64,000 nt of DNA from Lithobates sylvaticus (taxonomy: Eukaryota > Chordata > Amphibia > Anura > Ranidae): contig CM053034.1 in NCBI GenBank assembly GCA_028564925.1, positions 157,453,548 through 157,517,547 of the forward strand. The letters are read 5' to 3'. The notes under the pieces are model-generated. The model saw only the letters and a program-made list of their open reading frames with translations. It ran no database searches and was not told the origin of the DNA. Shown piece by piece: positions 11,101 to 25,200 of this stretch. Every line of letters starts with the position of its first letter. Position 1 is the stretch's first letter. A program made the translations under genes and the position numbers.

Positions 11101-14100
11101 TTGGGTATTCTTTAAAATAAATCTTGCACGAACCTGAGCATTGGTCCCTGTATTGGTCTTGATGATGTCAGGATCCTAGACTACTGGATCAGCGGGGCAG
11201 AAGACACTGCGCAGACCAATCTAGCAGCAGGTGGTGTTCCCCAAGACCTAAATGGGCAAATAAACCTTGCAGTGTGGACACAGCTCCACTGCAAGGGATA
11301 TTTTTGTTGTTGTTGCCTACTCTGGGCTATAAGCATGTAATAACATACACTATATTGTCAAAAGTATTTTGCCTTTACATACATGAACTTTAATGGCATC
11401 CCAGTCTTATGCCCCGTACACACGGTCGGATTTTCCGACGGAAAATGTCCTATCGGACCATGTTGTCGGAAATTCCGACCGTGTGTGGGCTCCATCTGAC
11501 TTTTTCCGTCTGAATTTCCAACAGAAAAAGTTTGAGATCCTGCTCTCAAATTTTCCGACAACAAAGTCCTATCGGACTTTTTCCGATCGTGTGTAGCGAA
11601 TTCCGACGGACAAAGTGCCACGCATGCTCAGATCACATTACATGACCAAAGCTATTGGCTACTAGCCTCTACGTAGTCCGGTCGTACGCAACGAACGTCA
11701 CCACGTTCAGAATGATCGGATTTTCCGCCAATTTTGTCCGACCGTGTGTATGTAACACCAGTGTCGGATAAAATCCGTCGTAAAAAATCTGACGGATTTT
11801 GTGGTCGGAATTTCCGACCGTGTGTACGGGGCATTAGTCTGTAGGGTTCAGTATTGAGTTGGCCCACCCTTTGCAGCTATAACAGCTTCAACTCTTCAGA
11901 GAAGGCTGTCCACGAGGTTTAGGAGTGTGTCTATGGGAATGTTTGACCATTCTTTCAGAAGCGCATTTGTAAGGTCAGGTACTGATGATGTGTTGAGAAG
12001 GCCTGGCTCGCAGTCTCTGCTCAAATTCATCCCAAAGGTGTTCTATCGGGTTGAGGTCAGGGCCCTGTGCAGGCCAGTCAAGTTTCTCTACCCCAAACAC
12101 GCTCATCCGTGTCTCTATGGACCTTGCTTTGGGCACTAGTCCAAATCATTTGGTGGAGGGGGGATTATGGTGTGTGGTTGTTTTTTAGGGGTTTGGCTTG
12201 GCCCCTTAGTTCCAGCGAAGGGAATTCTTAAGGTGTCAGCATACCAAGACATTTTGGACAATTTCATGCTCCCAACTTTGTGGGAAAAGTTTGGGGATGG
12301 CCCTTTCCTGTTCCAACATGACTGTGCACCAGCGCACAAAGCAATAATTCCCCCTCCACCAAATTATTTGGACCAGTGCACAAAGCAAGGTCCATAAAGA
12401 CATGGATTGAGTGAGTGAGTTTGGGGTAGAGGAATTTGACTGGCCTGCACAGAGTCCGGACTTCAACCAGATAGAACACCTTTGGGATGAATTGTGTGAA
12501 TACTGCAAGCCAGACCTTCTCGTTCAACATCAGTGCTGGACCTCACAAATGCGTTTCTGGAAGAATGGTCAAACATTCACATAGACACACTTCTAAACCT
12601 TGTGGACAGCCTTCCCAGAAGAGTTGAAGCTGCAAAGGGTGGGCCAAATCAATATTAAACCCTACGGACTAAGACTGGGATGCAATTAAATACTTTTGAC
12701 AATATAGTGTATATGCAGACATTACTTCTAGAGAAATTCATGTATGAAAATTACATAGATCTAGAGATAAAGAACGCTAAATTTGTATAAAAATCTAAAA
12801 GTCAGTCATGGTTCCTGTCCTTCCCAAGTCTGCCCACATAGATCAGTATTTATGAATGTGTCTCCTATTGGTAGTAGTGTACTATCTTTGTAACTAAGTA
12901 CAGGCATACCCCACTTTTAAGTACACAATGGGGTTTATTACTAAAGCTGGAAAGTGCAAAATCGGGCTCACTTCTGAATAGAAACCAATGAGCTTCTAAC
13001 CTCAGCTTGTTCAATTAAGCTTTGGTAATAAAACCTGGAAGCTCATTGGTTTCTATGCAGAAGTGAGCCTGATTTTGCACTTTCCAACTTTAGTAAATAA
13101 ACTCCATTGTGTACTTAAAAGTGGGGTATGGCTGTACAGGTGCTCACTAGGTGCTTGTATATACATGAGGGCAAGCATGCTCACAACATATGAGGTGAAT
13201 TTACATCTGGATCTACTGATCATTTTGAAACCTAGTTTTCCGTAAAGGCAACCTCTATCTAAACTTGACCTGTGTTTTGCTCATGAAGAGAAAAGCAACC
13301 AGTTTAGATGAATGCTCCTTGCCCCAGCAGCACATACTTACCTTCTCCTCCCACTCCATTCAGCCATTGGGACCAAGGGAAGAAGCCCTATGTAAGCTCC
13401 AGGGATGAGAACTGTCTTACCAACCCCATGTTACAGTTCAGTTTTTCATTGACCAATACCCAGTGTACTCTGGTCTTACGTATAACTACGAAATAGGAAT
13501 AAGTGGTGACAACCAAGCTTTTGCTAGGACTTGTTTAGCGGCCATGAGGATGTGGGTCATGAGCAAAAATTGGGACTTAGAGAGTCCCCTGGGTTTGCGA
13601 TTCAGAAGGCCCTCAGGTGGGTCAAGGATGGGGTTTGGATGGAAAAGAGCGCAAAGAATTTGGTGCACTTGCTGTCAAATGCTTTAGGCTATCAGACAGT
13701 TCTATGTTTAGGGCAGCCATGGAAACAGTATGCAAAGGAATTTTCAGAGGTATGTGCCAATCTACTGGGAACTATGTACCATCTAAGCAGTACTATGAAA
13801 TTAATTTTCACTGCCGCTGCATTTCTGGAACATGATTTCATGGCTGCCCATATTTGGTCCCAATGAGATTGATCCAGGGGTTGTTGCAGATCCTGTTCCC
13901 ATTTAGAGACCTAACTTAATGGACAGGGTGTTCTTTGGTGGTTAGAAGATTCTAAAGAAGGGAGATCAAGCCCACAGAGTGAGGGTCGTTTTTACATTTT
14001 GATTAGACATGTGCACAATAGAAAAATTAGTTTATTTTCGTTTCGTTTCTGTTCGTTTCCGTTGATTCGTAATTTCGTAAGTCGTCAGTGTTCGTATTCA

Positions 14101-17100
14101 TAACGATTCGTAAATTCGTAAGTCGTCGGTGTTCGTATTCGTAACGATTCGTATTTTCGTAGGAGTTATTTTTTCGTTGATTCGTTTTTTTTTTTTTTCC
14201 GTTTAATTTTCGTTTATTCGAAATTCGGACGCATTCGTATTTTCGTAGATTTAGTTACATTCGTACTTTCGTAAGATTGATTTATTCGTACTTTCGTAAC
14301 ATTGTTTTCGTAGATTCGTAATCGGAGCATAATTCATAATTTTATGTAATGTGTATGCTATTATTACATTGTAAGAGACACGGAAAATTACGAATCGAAA
14401 AAAAAAGTTACGAATGTACGAATTTTTTCGTTCAATCCATTCGAAGCACGTTAAGCAGCGCCATTGTAAGGGACACGGAAAATTACCAATTCAACAAAAA
14501 AAAAGTTACGAATGTACGAATTTTTTCGTACATCTTGATTTTCGTTGTTCCTGTTTTCGTTTTTCGGATTTTCTTCTTTCGTAGTTTCATTGTTTCTAAT
14601 TTGGTTATTTCGGCTTTTCGTTGTTTTTCGTATTCGTTCGATTCGATAATTCGTCAAAATTTTTAGCGAATCATTCGTTCATTCGTACGATAACGAATGA
14701 ACGAATATAACGAATTGTAACGGAAAACGAAAAAAAACGAAACGAATTGCACATGTCTAATCTTGATTCAAATGGCATTAAAGTCAGAAGTCTACTGACA
14801 AAATGTACAGTGGAGAGGATGTAGTGTTCAACTTGTAGATACCTGAATAGTTCAGATTGTGGGAGATGCTGTGAGGATTGTAGGTCTGCAAAGGGTTTAA
14901 AACCGCTGTGGGTCAATAGAGTGTGGAAACGGGTCACATTTGAGGCAATCCAATGGCGAAAGTTTCTGGGGGACTCAAAGCTAGGGGTGAAAGAGGGATT
15001 ATGGATGACTGATAGAAGCAGAAGGTGAGGGAATAGAAATCTGCCAGAATATTTCTGACTGTACCAAAGTCATAGGGAGTGTTGCTTGATTGCCTTCGAT
15101 ATATTCTTCCTCTCTTGGGGGGGAGGCCATAGAAGGTTATGGATAGATAAAGGGGAGAAATCGTAGGCCTCTATTTCTGCTCACAAAGGGGTCCCTGGCT
15201 GGTATATTATTTGGTTAAATTAGCTAACTGGGCTGCATGGTAGTATCTTGGAAAGCAAGGAATTCCTAGACCTCCTTGTGATCTGGTCTTATACATAACC
15301 TGTGCGGAAGTATAAGGTTTCCTGTTGCCCCAAATGAAGCACATCACACATGAATTGAAATCGGTAATACCCTAAAGAGGTAGAGCAATTTAGGTAGGTA
15401 TGTCATTTTTATTGCAGCAATGCGGCCTAACCAGGAGAGAAGATGAATGGTCAAGGTGTCTAGTAAGGTGTGTGGCTTTTGGATGTTAGCCTTATATAGA
15501 GAAAAGTAATCTCGGGTCAGGAAGACCCCCAGGTATGGTAGTTTGTATGGTTCCCATTGGTATTGGAAGGTTTGTTGAAGATTCTGGAGCAAGGGAAGAG
15601 GCAGGGATATATCCAGGGCTTTGGATTTCGCTGGATTGACCTGCAAGCCAGAGATCTTGCCGAATTGTGTTAAGAGGACAAGTCAATTAGGTAATGACAT
15701 ATTCGGGTTTGTTACAGTCAGAATGACTTTGTCTGCAAACAGGTTCATAATGGCGAGCTGCGATGTGTGGACCTGAAATATCCAGGGATTCGTGGATGGC
15801 TTGTGCAAGGGGTTCTAAAACTAAGGCAAATAGGAGGGGGGACAGCAGGCATTCCTGCCCTGTGCCTTGTGAGATGGGAAAGGTAGGGGATTTCAAGTCA
15901 GTGTATTTTACATAGGTCTTTGGGAAATCGTATGGACTAAGTACCCACTTGAGAAAATGTGGGCCAAAAAATAAAAAGGGCCAAGAGACTGTATCAAAGA
16001 CTTTTTTAATGTCAAGAGATAGGAGCATAAGGCGGTCTGTTGGTGCTTGGATGCCTGAACCAGGATAGCAAGTTTTTGAATGTTATCACTGGCCTGCCTG
16101 GTGGGCATAAATCTGACTTGATTGCAGTGGATGAGGACTCCAATGCCTTGGTTAAGTCTAGTGACTGTGATTTTAGCTAAAAGCCTGATGTCAACATTCA
16201 ATACGTTTATTGGGTGTCGTCAGTATTGTGTTTGGGAATCATCAAAATAGAGTTCTGGAGACAAGAAGACCCTCGTTTTGGGAGATTGTTAAAAGTGTTG
16301 CATTGCAAAGGGGCAATGATGTTTGGGAAGCATTTGTAGTAGGAGGCTGTAAAGCCATCTGGTCCAGGTCTTTTGCATAGCTTCAGAGTTTAAACAGCTG
16401 CAAGGACTTCCAGCACCGAGATAGGAGCATCAAGGTTTTGGCTCCAAGAATTTGATAAGCGAGGTAGAGAGATTTTAGAGAAAAAGGTGTCTGCCGCTGC
16501 CTCTGAGAAGACATCCTGGAGCTTTAAAGCTCAGCTAAATGTTGCTTGAAGAGCTGAACTATTTTGGGAGGGCTGATAGTGAGCACAGCCTACCGGCGTA
16601 GAGACGATAGGGCGTACGAGACATATCAAAATAGCGCAGTCCGCTGCTTAGATTTTTCATTTGATGTATATTGGGCAGGAGAGTACCAACAGAACTACCC
16701 AAAAAGCAAATTTTGTCTGGTCCATCGTGAACTAGCTGAAATTTGCTCAGTGTATGGCCAGCTTACCCTCTTTTTAACCATGTACTGCATAGTGTATGCG
16801 CAACAGAAGGGCTCATATGCCACAAATATGTGTCCATGGCAGCTGAGGTTTCTCTGCTGAAAGCACACTCACTGGACGCTCCCAGCGCATTGACTGAGCT
16901 GTCAAAAACATGTCCCGGTCTATGATTTTAATCAGGAGCCAGTTGGATGGGGGACAACCAATCATAGTGATCACATGATTAGGAAGTCTGTCCTGACCTC
17001 CAGCATAAAGACCCAGTTAAAGAAGGGGGTGGGAACAGGTTAAGTGATTTTAAACCTTATAACATCAATACCGTTGTCACTTTTTTTAAACCTCTTGCTG

Positions 17101-19228
17101 ACCCACGCACGCACAGTAGTTAACTGAAGGTGTGTGGCAGCTGCAGGCTCAGTGACGTCACTAAGCACATGCGCACTAGTGCACCCCCTGGGCACGCAGC
17201 ACCAAAAACATGTGTGTGATCGCTAGTATTGGTTGTGTAAAAAAAAAATTATTACATTTCATTTGTGTACAGTGTTGCATGACTGCACAATTGCCATTTA
17301 AAGTAGCACAGCGCTGAATTGCAAAAAATGCCTCGGTCTTGAAGGGGGTAAAACCTTCCGGTTTTCAAGTGGTTAAATATTAGCCCATTAATAGCTTTGT
17401 CCTATAAATAACATTGGCATTAATGTTCATTTTTCCTGACCAAATTTCTCACTGTGAATGTTGCAGTTAATTGGTGGACTCAGGGATCTTGCCTCTCTAC
17501 TGAACATCCTCCAAACACATTTTGCCTGTATTGTTTTTACAGTTCATTATCTGTATCCTTTGGATTAGGAAAATAGCAATTTCCATTTGCTTTCTTCCTA
17601 TTAGGTTTTTATGTCACCCTGGTGGTTTCCCGATGGTGGGCCCAGTATGAGAGTGTGCCATGGTTAGACCGTATCATGTGTTTGGTGTCCAGTAATGTAC
17701 ATGGGACAGATGAGCGAGGGAGGATGCTGCGACGGACACTTATGCGTTACGCCAGCCTCTCGGGTGTTCTGATACTGCGTTCCATTAGTACTGCTGCTTA
17801 CAAGAGATTCCCTACCCTTCAGCATGTTGTCAATGCTGGTAAGTATCAATGGACTATTTACCAGCTTATAAGAAAAACTAGAATGTCAAAGTAGGCTTAC
17901 ATACAATGGAAATGTGGAATGGCCTAGTATGCCAGAGACTATGGTAGCAGATTGATACTTGTCATTACTTATGTTTCTCATGTACAGTTTCCCATAGATA
18001 TAGGAAGGTGATCAGAAATACAGGTGCTTACATAAAACTGCCTAAAGCAGGCATGTTGGACTAGTGTTTTATGGGCCCCATACAGCCTTCTCTCCTCCTG
18101 GGTTCAACGCTCTGCAGAAAATGCACATTTTTTTTAACCTGCAAAATTAGCGCATTTATTGTTTTTTAACAAAGGTGAAATTAGCCTTTAAAAACTCTGA
18201 AAAATGATGTAACATCTGTGAGATTTTTTTATTGCTTTCCACTATGTTATTGGAGAGATTTTTCTTCACTTCTTATCCCACAGACACACAAGGAATCAAA
18301 TAAATGAATGTTGTTGCGCCTATGCTATACATAACTATATATTATACCAGTGGCGGCCATTCCATTAGGGGCGCAGGGGTGCCTCCTCCCTAATCTCCAT
18401 GCAGAGCACTGGACGCATGGATTTCAATAGGGTTTTTTTCTTTTTAAGCATGTGATTAGAGCCACAAGCCCACCCACTTTTGTGACAATAGTGACTTAAT
18501 ATTCACTATTGTCTTTCTGCTTCTCCTCCCGGCCAATCAGGAATTGGGCGAGAGGAGAAGCGACCTTATTGGCCGATAGGAGAAGCAGTGGGGAAGCCGC
18601 CCATGCCGCCGTGAAGCTGCCGTGGAGTAGAAGCAGGGGGGAAGCCGCCCATGCCGCCGTGGAGTAGAAGCAGGGAGGAAGCCGTCTGTGAAGCCGCCGT
18701 GGAGTAGAAGCAGGGGGGAAGCTGCCTGCGACCTGGGTGAGGTAAGTAGTGCTGGACGATTGAGTGACGGTATGGGGGGAGGGAGCACCTGCCGGTGTTC
18801 TGTCACGAACAGTCCGGCTATCACCAAGTGTCCGCTGTGTACTGCGCATGCGGAGCATAAGGATTTTCGGAAAATCTCCGAAGATGAACGGCGCCTGCGC
18901 CGTGAGTCGAGGTGTAAGCCCCAACATCCAAGTGGACATAGGGCTACACAAACTTAGAGGGCCCCTCGAGGGCTCGCTTCGCTCACCACGCTTCGGCTCT
19001 TTTATATTCTAACTCTATGTCCACTTGGATGGTGGGGCTTGAAAGTGGACTCACGGCGCAGGCTCCGTTCATCTTCGGCAATTTTCAGAATCTGGATGTC
19101 CTGTGTACTGCGCATGCGCAGTACACAGCGGACACTTTGTGATGGGGGACAGAAAATGATAGTACACCAATGTATTATACTTATAAATTTGACAAGAATC
19201 TTCTAAAAATCACCAAAAAAACATATGT

Positions 19229-19284
<56 letters not shown>

Positions 19285-22200
19285 CATCCAGTGAAACAAT
19301 AGTGAAAACATAAGTGAATCAAATCTGCGGTGAACATAAAAATTAACAACTTAAAAATTGTCCTTTCAAATTACGGTAGTAAATCCACAAAGAACTAATC
19401 CACAATAAAGTACACATGATTCAGCAACTCCCACCACTTTTCAACCTATGCTCTCAGCTCCCCTTTTGACCTCTCTGATTAGGTCAAGTCACCCTTTCCC
19501 CTGTGCTGGGGCATATACTATTAGGTTCCTCTGTGCTTTTTCTCCTTCTCCTGTGAGCCACTTAGTGTCCTGACACTCTTTCCGTGATCAGGTGTATGGC
19601 TCTTTAAAACCGCTGTTTTGTTCGTGTGATGGCTCATGTAAAAAAGGGGGTCTGCATTGTGCAGTAATTTAAAATCCCATTTATTTAAAAAACATAGTAA
19701 CTTACATTCAGGTTAGAAGCTTCCAGCTTTTAAAAACTGACAGTGGGGCTCCGAGGCTCCCACGTCACTTACAGTATTTAACAGTGTCACCCGGCTCCAC
19801 CCCACCACGTGTTGTCACGGTCACCTGACTTCCTCAGGGGTATCCATTACCGTGACAACATGCGTAGGGTGGAGCCAAGTGCTGGGATTTAAAATTCCTG
19901 CACAATGAGGACCCCCTTTTTTACATGAGCCATCACACGGACAAAACCACGGTTTTAAAAGGCCATACACCCGATTATGGAAATGTCAGGTGTCTCACAG
20001 GAGGAGGAGGAGGAGAAGCACGGAAGAACCTAATAGTATATGCTCCAGCACAGGGGAAAGCATGACTTGAACTAGTAAGAGAGGTCAAAAGGAGAGGTGA
20101 GCGCATTAGTTTAAAGGTGGTGGGAGTCACCGAAGCATGTGCACTTTATTGTAGATTAGTCCTTTGTGGATTCACTAATGAACTGTTTTATATGTTTGTT
20201 TGTTTTTTTGAAAGGACAATTTTTAAGTTGTTAATTTTGATGTTCACCGCAGATTTGACTCACTTATGTTTTCACTATTGTGTCACTGGATGGAGTATAT
20301 ACAGTATATATACCTACATATTATGTTTTTTTGTGATTTTTAGAAGATTCTTGTCAAATTTATAAGTATAATATATACTGTGGTTTGTTATTGAGATATA
20401 CAAGTTTAAAGGTATTGGTGCAACAACATCCATTCATTTGTTCACTTATTTTCACATTGTGGGAACACAATTAGGTTGTATGTAGCCACCCACCACGGAT
20501 TTTTGACCATTTCACACACGCGTTATTTTAGGCAGTGCGGGATAATACATCCGTTCCTTTTAGACACACAAGGAAGTGAGAAATAATCTCCTTAAAGTTG
20601 GGGGCATAATGATAGAAACCTGACAGCGGTTTTAACCCTTCCGCACTCTTTGGCTCCATGCACACTGGAGCTAATAAATGGCTGTTTTTTTGGAGTTTGG
20701 GCATTTTTTTTAACAGCCCATATAAACTCCGCTCTATGTTATCTTATGTGTCCATACAGACATGAAAGTTTTTGAACTTTTATCAGCAGTGGAGTTTATG
20801 GGCTGTTTTCTGAACGCCATAAAATCGTGTTCAGGAATCATTTTTCTGACCACAAAAAAACGCCAAACGCTCATAAACGCTGATAAACGAAGATAAACAC
20901 TCAAAGATGTGGCTCACCAGCATTTTTTAACATTGTTGATCCATTGAAAAAAATAAAATAAACAATAAAAACGCTAAAAAATGCTAACGCGGAAAACAGC
21001 TGAAAAAACACTAATAAACGATATTGCAAAAACGTTAAAAGAATCACTGCAAAGCTACTGGCGTTTTTATAACGTTATTTTAACGTCCAGTGTGCATGGA
21101 GCCATAAGCTAAAGTTCTGCTTTAAATTTATATTCATAAGCAGCTTATAAATCAACTGAATAGTAATATCTTCTGTTTGTGGATGACAGGTAGACTTTAA
21201 TATTTGCAAAGGTCTCTTCTTTATTGACAGCAGTTTGAAGCATGTTTCTCATGTTTGCTGACCATAGGTTTCATGACACCATGTGAACGTGTGAAATTTG
21301 AAGCCATTTCTTCTCCCCATAATAAGTTCTGGATTCCATGTGTTTGGTTTGCCAATCTGGCAGTGACAGCGAGGACAGAAGGACGAATCCGGGATGGTTT
21401 TGTGTTGCACCTTATCCTGAATGTGAGATGGTGAATCATGTGTGCCGTTACAGAATATGTTACCTATGTGTGCAATGAGAGGTCAGATATGAAGGGCTTT
21501 CATTATACTGGAAAAAGATACAAAATATTTGGACTGGTCCTTTAATTGAGACACATGAGGCTGGGGCAGCTTTCCAAGCTATAGTCAGAGATGGCTCTAT
21601 TCTATATGTATGATGTCATAGATGTGTAGAGCTATTTGAAGTAAACTTTTCACAAACCTGAGCAAATTAGACATTGCATAACCTTTACCGAGAACTAAAT
21701 GCCAAAATGATCAATAGATACAGAGATTTTGTCAGCTAAAATCATATGCGAATCCTGACTTTACCATAAAAAGATAATTTTGGCCTCACCCTCGCCTACC
21801 TCCTAACCCTTTCTGTTGGCCTTTCAATGTGATGGGCATCCTCTGTGACCAATAGGGAGAAATCTCAATCTATAGCCACTCCCTCGCGGACCTGTGCCCT
21901 GCACAAAACAGACACAACTGTCAGAGCAAGGGTAGACCTGTCTTTAATGTGTAGGCTTTCACTGACAGCCTAACTTCACATTTAATTGTTAAAGGTCCCT
22001 ACCAATGAAAGGTGGGTGGGGTGTTTAATTATTACTGCCACTGACTATCAATGAAAGGGGTAGTAGGGGATTAAAGGATAAGTTCACCTTTGTTTACTTT
22101 TTTTTTTCTTCTAAATTCCAGCCCCCCTATGTACCAATATAGCATTCATGTCCTTTTTTTGCAAAAATATCAATGCTTTCCATTAAATCTACAGTCATTT

Positions 22201-25200
22201 ACTTCACTGTCCTCATCCATGTTTCCAAACTTATCCATTCCTTCTTCCTTACTTCCTGGTCAGGCTATAGGTCAAGACACAGGAAGGAGTTGACCAGCTG
22301 ACCTCATTAGCATACACCCTGCATCATCTACCCTCCTACCTACCCACCCTTTCCCAGCTGCACGTTTTTTTAAATGAAATGCAATCAATCAGTTATCACC
22401 CTTCTCACTAAATACACAATATACAATCAGATTGCATAGTGTATGGCCATCTTTTTACAAGTACATAGAAGGGAGTGGACAGAAACACTCAGCTGTCAAG
22501 CCCCGTTCACAACTCTGCATAGCAGGAACTTGCATTCCCACATGCGTTTTTTTTTTTTTTGCGAGCGGAAGGTGTTTTGGAGCATTTTCACTCATCACAC
22601 ATAGGGCAGCCCATCCACCTGAATGAGTTGCCCTACACACAACAATCGCCCCAAAGAAGCTTCAGAACTTTTTTTTAGAGCAGAGCTTGGTGCGTTTTTC
22701 ACTGCGGTTTTTGGTGCAGCGCATTTCTTAAATGCAAGGAAATGCACAGATGTGAATGGAGCCACATTGTTCTTGTGTTATCGACCAATTTCACTTTCAG
22801 TCCCCATTCACATATAGTATAGTGGGAGCGCACGTTTTGTGTCTCATTTTTTCCTTTGACATGCATAGGGCAGCCCGTTGATTTCAATTGGCTGCACTAT
22901 ATGTGGCTTATGGGACATTTTGGCGTTTTTTTGGGTTGTGTGTTTTTTTGGGAGAAAACCTGAGCTCCCACTAAGCTAGATGTGAATGGGTCCTGAAAGT
23001 GAAATTGGTGCGTTTACACAAGAACAATGAGCAATCTGCAATCCCGGGGGGATGTAGCGGGTGTCCGCTGTTAGTTCACCTTTACATTTTCTCTGTAAAG
23101 GTGAACTAAAGCTTTAAGGGTACAACAAGAAGATGCAAGGGGATGTGGCCAAAAATGTGGTTGATCAATAAATTGGGCATTACTTTATGGCATAGGGCTT
23201 GGTATTTATCACCTTTCTCCATTTGCTGTGCTATTTTTTTTTAGACTAAATAGAGCCTGAGGGTACAATGAAGAGATTGTGGGAGTAAAATAAGCCCAAT
23301 TGCTAGTATCAATTCCTAGATGTCTTTTTCTCCTTTATTTTATATTTATCTATTCTAAAGCATCACTAAAGAACATCTTGTAAAAATGTCCTTCATTTGC
23401 AAGATCACACTCCTTTTCATTTACATATAGTGAAGTGACATGACTACTTACAGCAACTAATTACACATTGTTTTTTCTTGACCGGCTCAGGAACTGAATT
23501 CACTGCGCTCACAGTGTGGAAGGTTGTTTGCCTACGACTGGATCAGCATTCCACTGGTGTATACTCAGGTGCGTTCTTTTACCCTCCCTTCAATTTTGTG
23601 TTATAAGGTACTACAAGTGTGCTAATTATTTTATTGCTAATTCTCTGTACATTTGTATTTGTTCTTCGAAGGTGGTCACAGTGGCTGTATACAGCTTTTT
23701 CCTGGCTTGCCTCATTGGCCGTCAGTTCCTAGACCCTACAAGGGGCTACCCTGGTCATGAACTAGACCTGTATGTCCCTGTATTTACCCTGCTGCAATTC
23801 TTTTTCTATGCTGGTTGGTTGAAGGTAAGGTCAACTTTTTTACACCACATACTCAGTTCTGTTTTCATGCATGTAGATAGCAACTGTACAATTTTTAATA
23901 AATAAGGAAATTAGAAGTTCCTCTATCTTTGTACAGGTGGCTGAACAGCTGATCAACCCATTCGGGCAAGATGATGATGACTTTGAGACAAACTGGTTAA
24001 TTGATAGAAACTTTCAGGTAATGATTGGCCTTTATTGGTGAGATCTCTGCACTTGAGTTCCGAGGGCTGTGCACCTACTGTGGCCATTATGAGGGTCTCC
24101 CACTTGTTGGATTTTTTTGTTTATCCTGTTTTATGATAGTGCAACAGGAGGTGCAGGAACACACAATATTCACAATTCTCTGTGGACAGCAACAAAGGCA
24201 AGAATCATGGCAGGGAGGCCTCAACTTTTGAGTGTCCAAGACATATAAAAAGCCTGAAGCTTACTGTATCCACCAGGCCCCACCTATTACTAAAGTATCA
24301 CATTTTGGATTTACTAGACCTTTAACTCTTAACATGCTGCAAGGTGGCAGCCCCAGGCTTGACATGTTTTGTATCTATTTACTCAATGCAACCTCATCCT
24401 TTATAATTTACCAATAAATTAGGCAATATATTATGTTTGTGAGCACTAAAATTTATTTTAGTGTATTTTTTTTTACTGAAAATTTGAGTTTTGATGAACA
24501 GCTGCGCTAACATCATGTAATGCATCTACGGTCAATTTACTCTTCATGATCTCTGCTTTCAGAAAAATATAATATATAATATATTTTGTTTTATTTAGAG
24601 TGGAGAAGGATTACTGTAGAACACAGAATTTTGAGAGATCACCAAAACAGTAATAGGGGGAAAATCGTCCAATGGGGTCACTACCTCTGGTGGCCATTGC
24701 CAAATCCCTTCAAAATAAGGGATTTCCCTTATTTTGAAGGGATTTGGCAATGGGGCAGGACCTGAAGGGGAATCTCTCCAATTGGACACAGGTGGCAAAA
24801 AACATCACAGTGGTTAAAACATTTCCTTTATTCTATCTAAAAAAAATGTTTACGTTTTTGCTTTAGTTATACTTTAAGGGTTTATTGAACATGAGCACCA
24901 AATCATAATTAAAAAAAATTTATTAATAAGGTACCACATTTTTCTGAATAGAAAAAACATGTCAAGCTAATATCTTTTTAACCTAATAACATTGGTAAAA
25001 GCTTTCAAATGAGCAACGTATTTAATAGGTATGCAAGGATAAAATACCAAAAAAAAAAAGTGCTGTGCTCCTTTAATTAAGCTTCAGACCAGTAATCTGT
25101 TTATATACTGTACATTCTATGAATTCTTACAATGTCCCCAGCATCACTCATACTATAAAAAGCAAGAGCAGCTAGGGTGAATATAGATAATAGCCAGTAA

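Larger units (their letters stand above)
18282..20575. mobile_element. large foldback retroelement with 14-bp TSD
   Basis: AGACACACAAGGAA at 18282-18295 and 20562-20575 flanks 18296-20561. After removal of the inserted hAT (18348-19172), two arms of several hundred bases pair: left about 18300-18347 plus 19181-19700, right about 19890-20440 (for example AATTTGACAAGAATCTTC and its complement). The centre at 19790-19870 is a second, tighter hairpin around GTTGTCACGG with a decayed hammerhead-like core. The TSD length suggests reverse-transcriptase-mediated insertion. No coding region. Confidence 0.7.
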
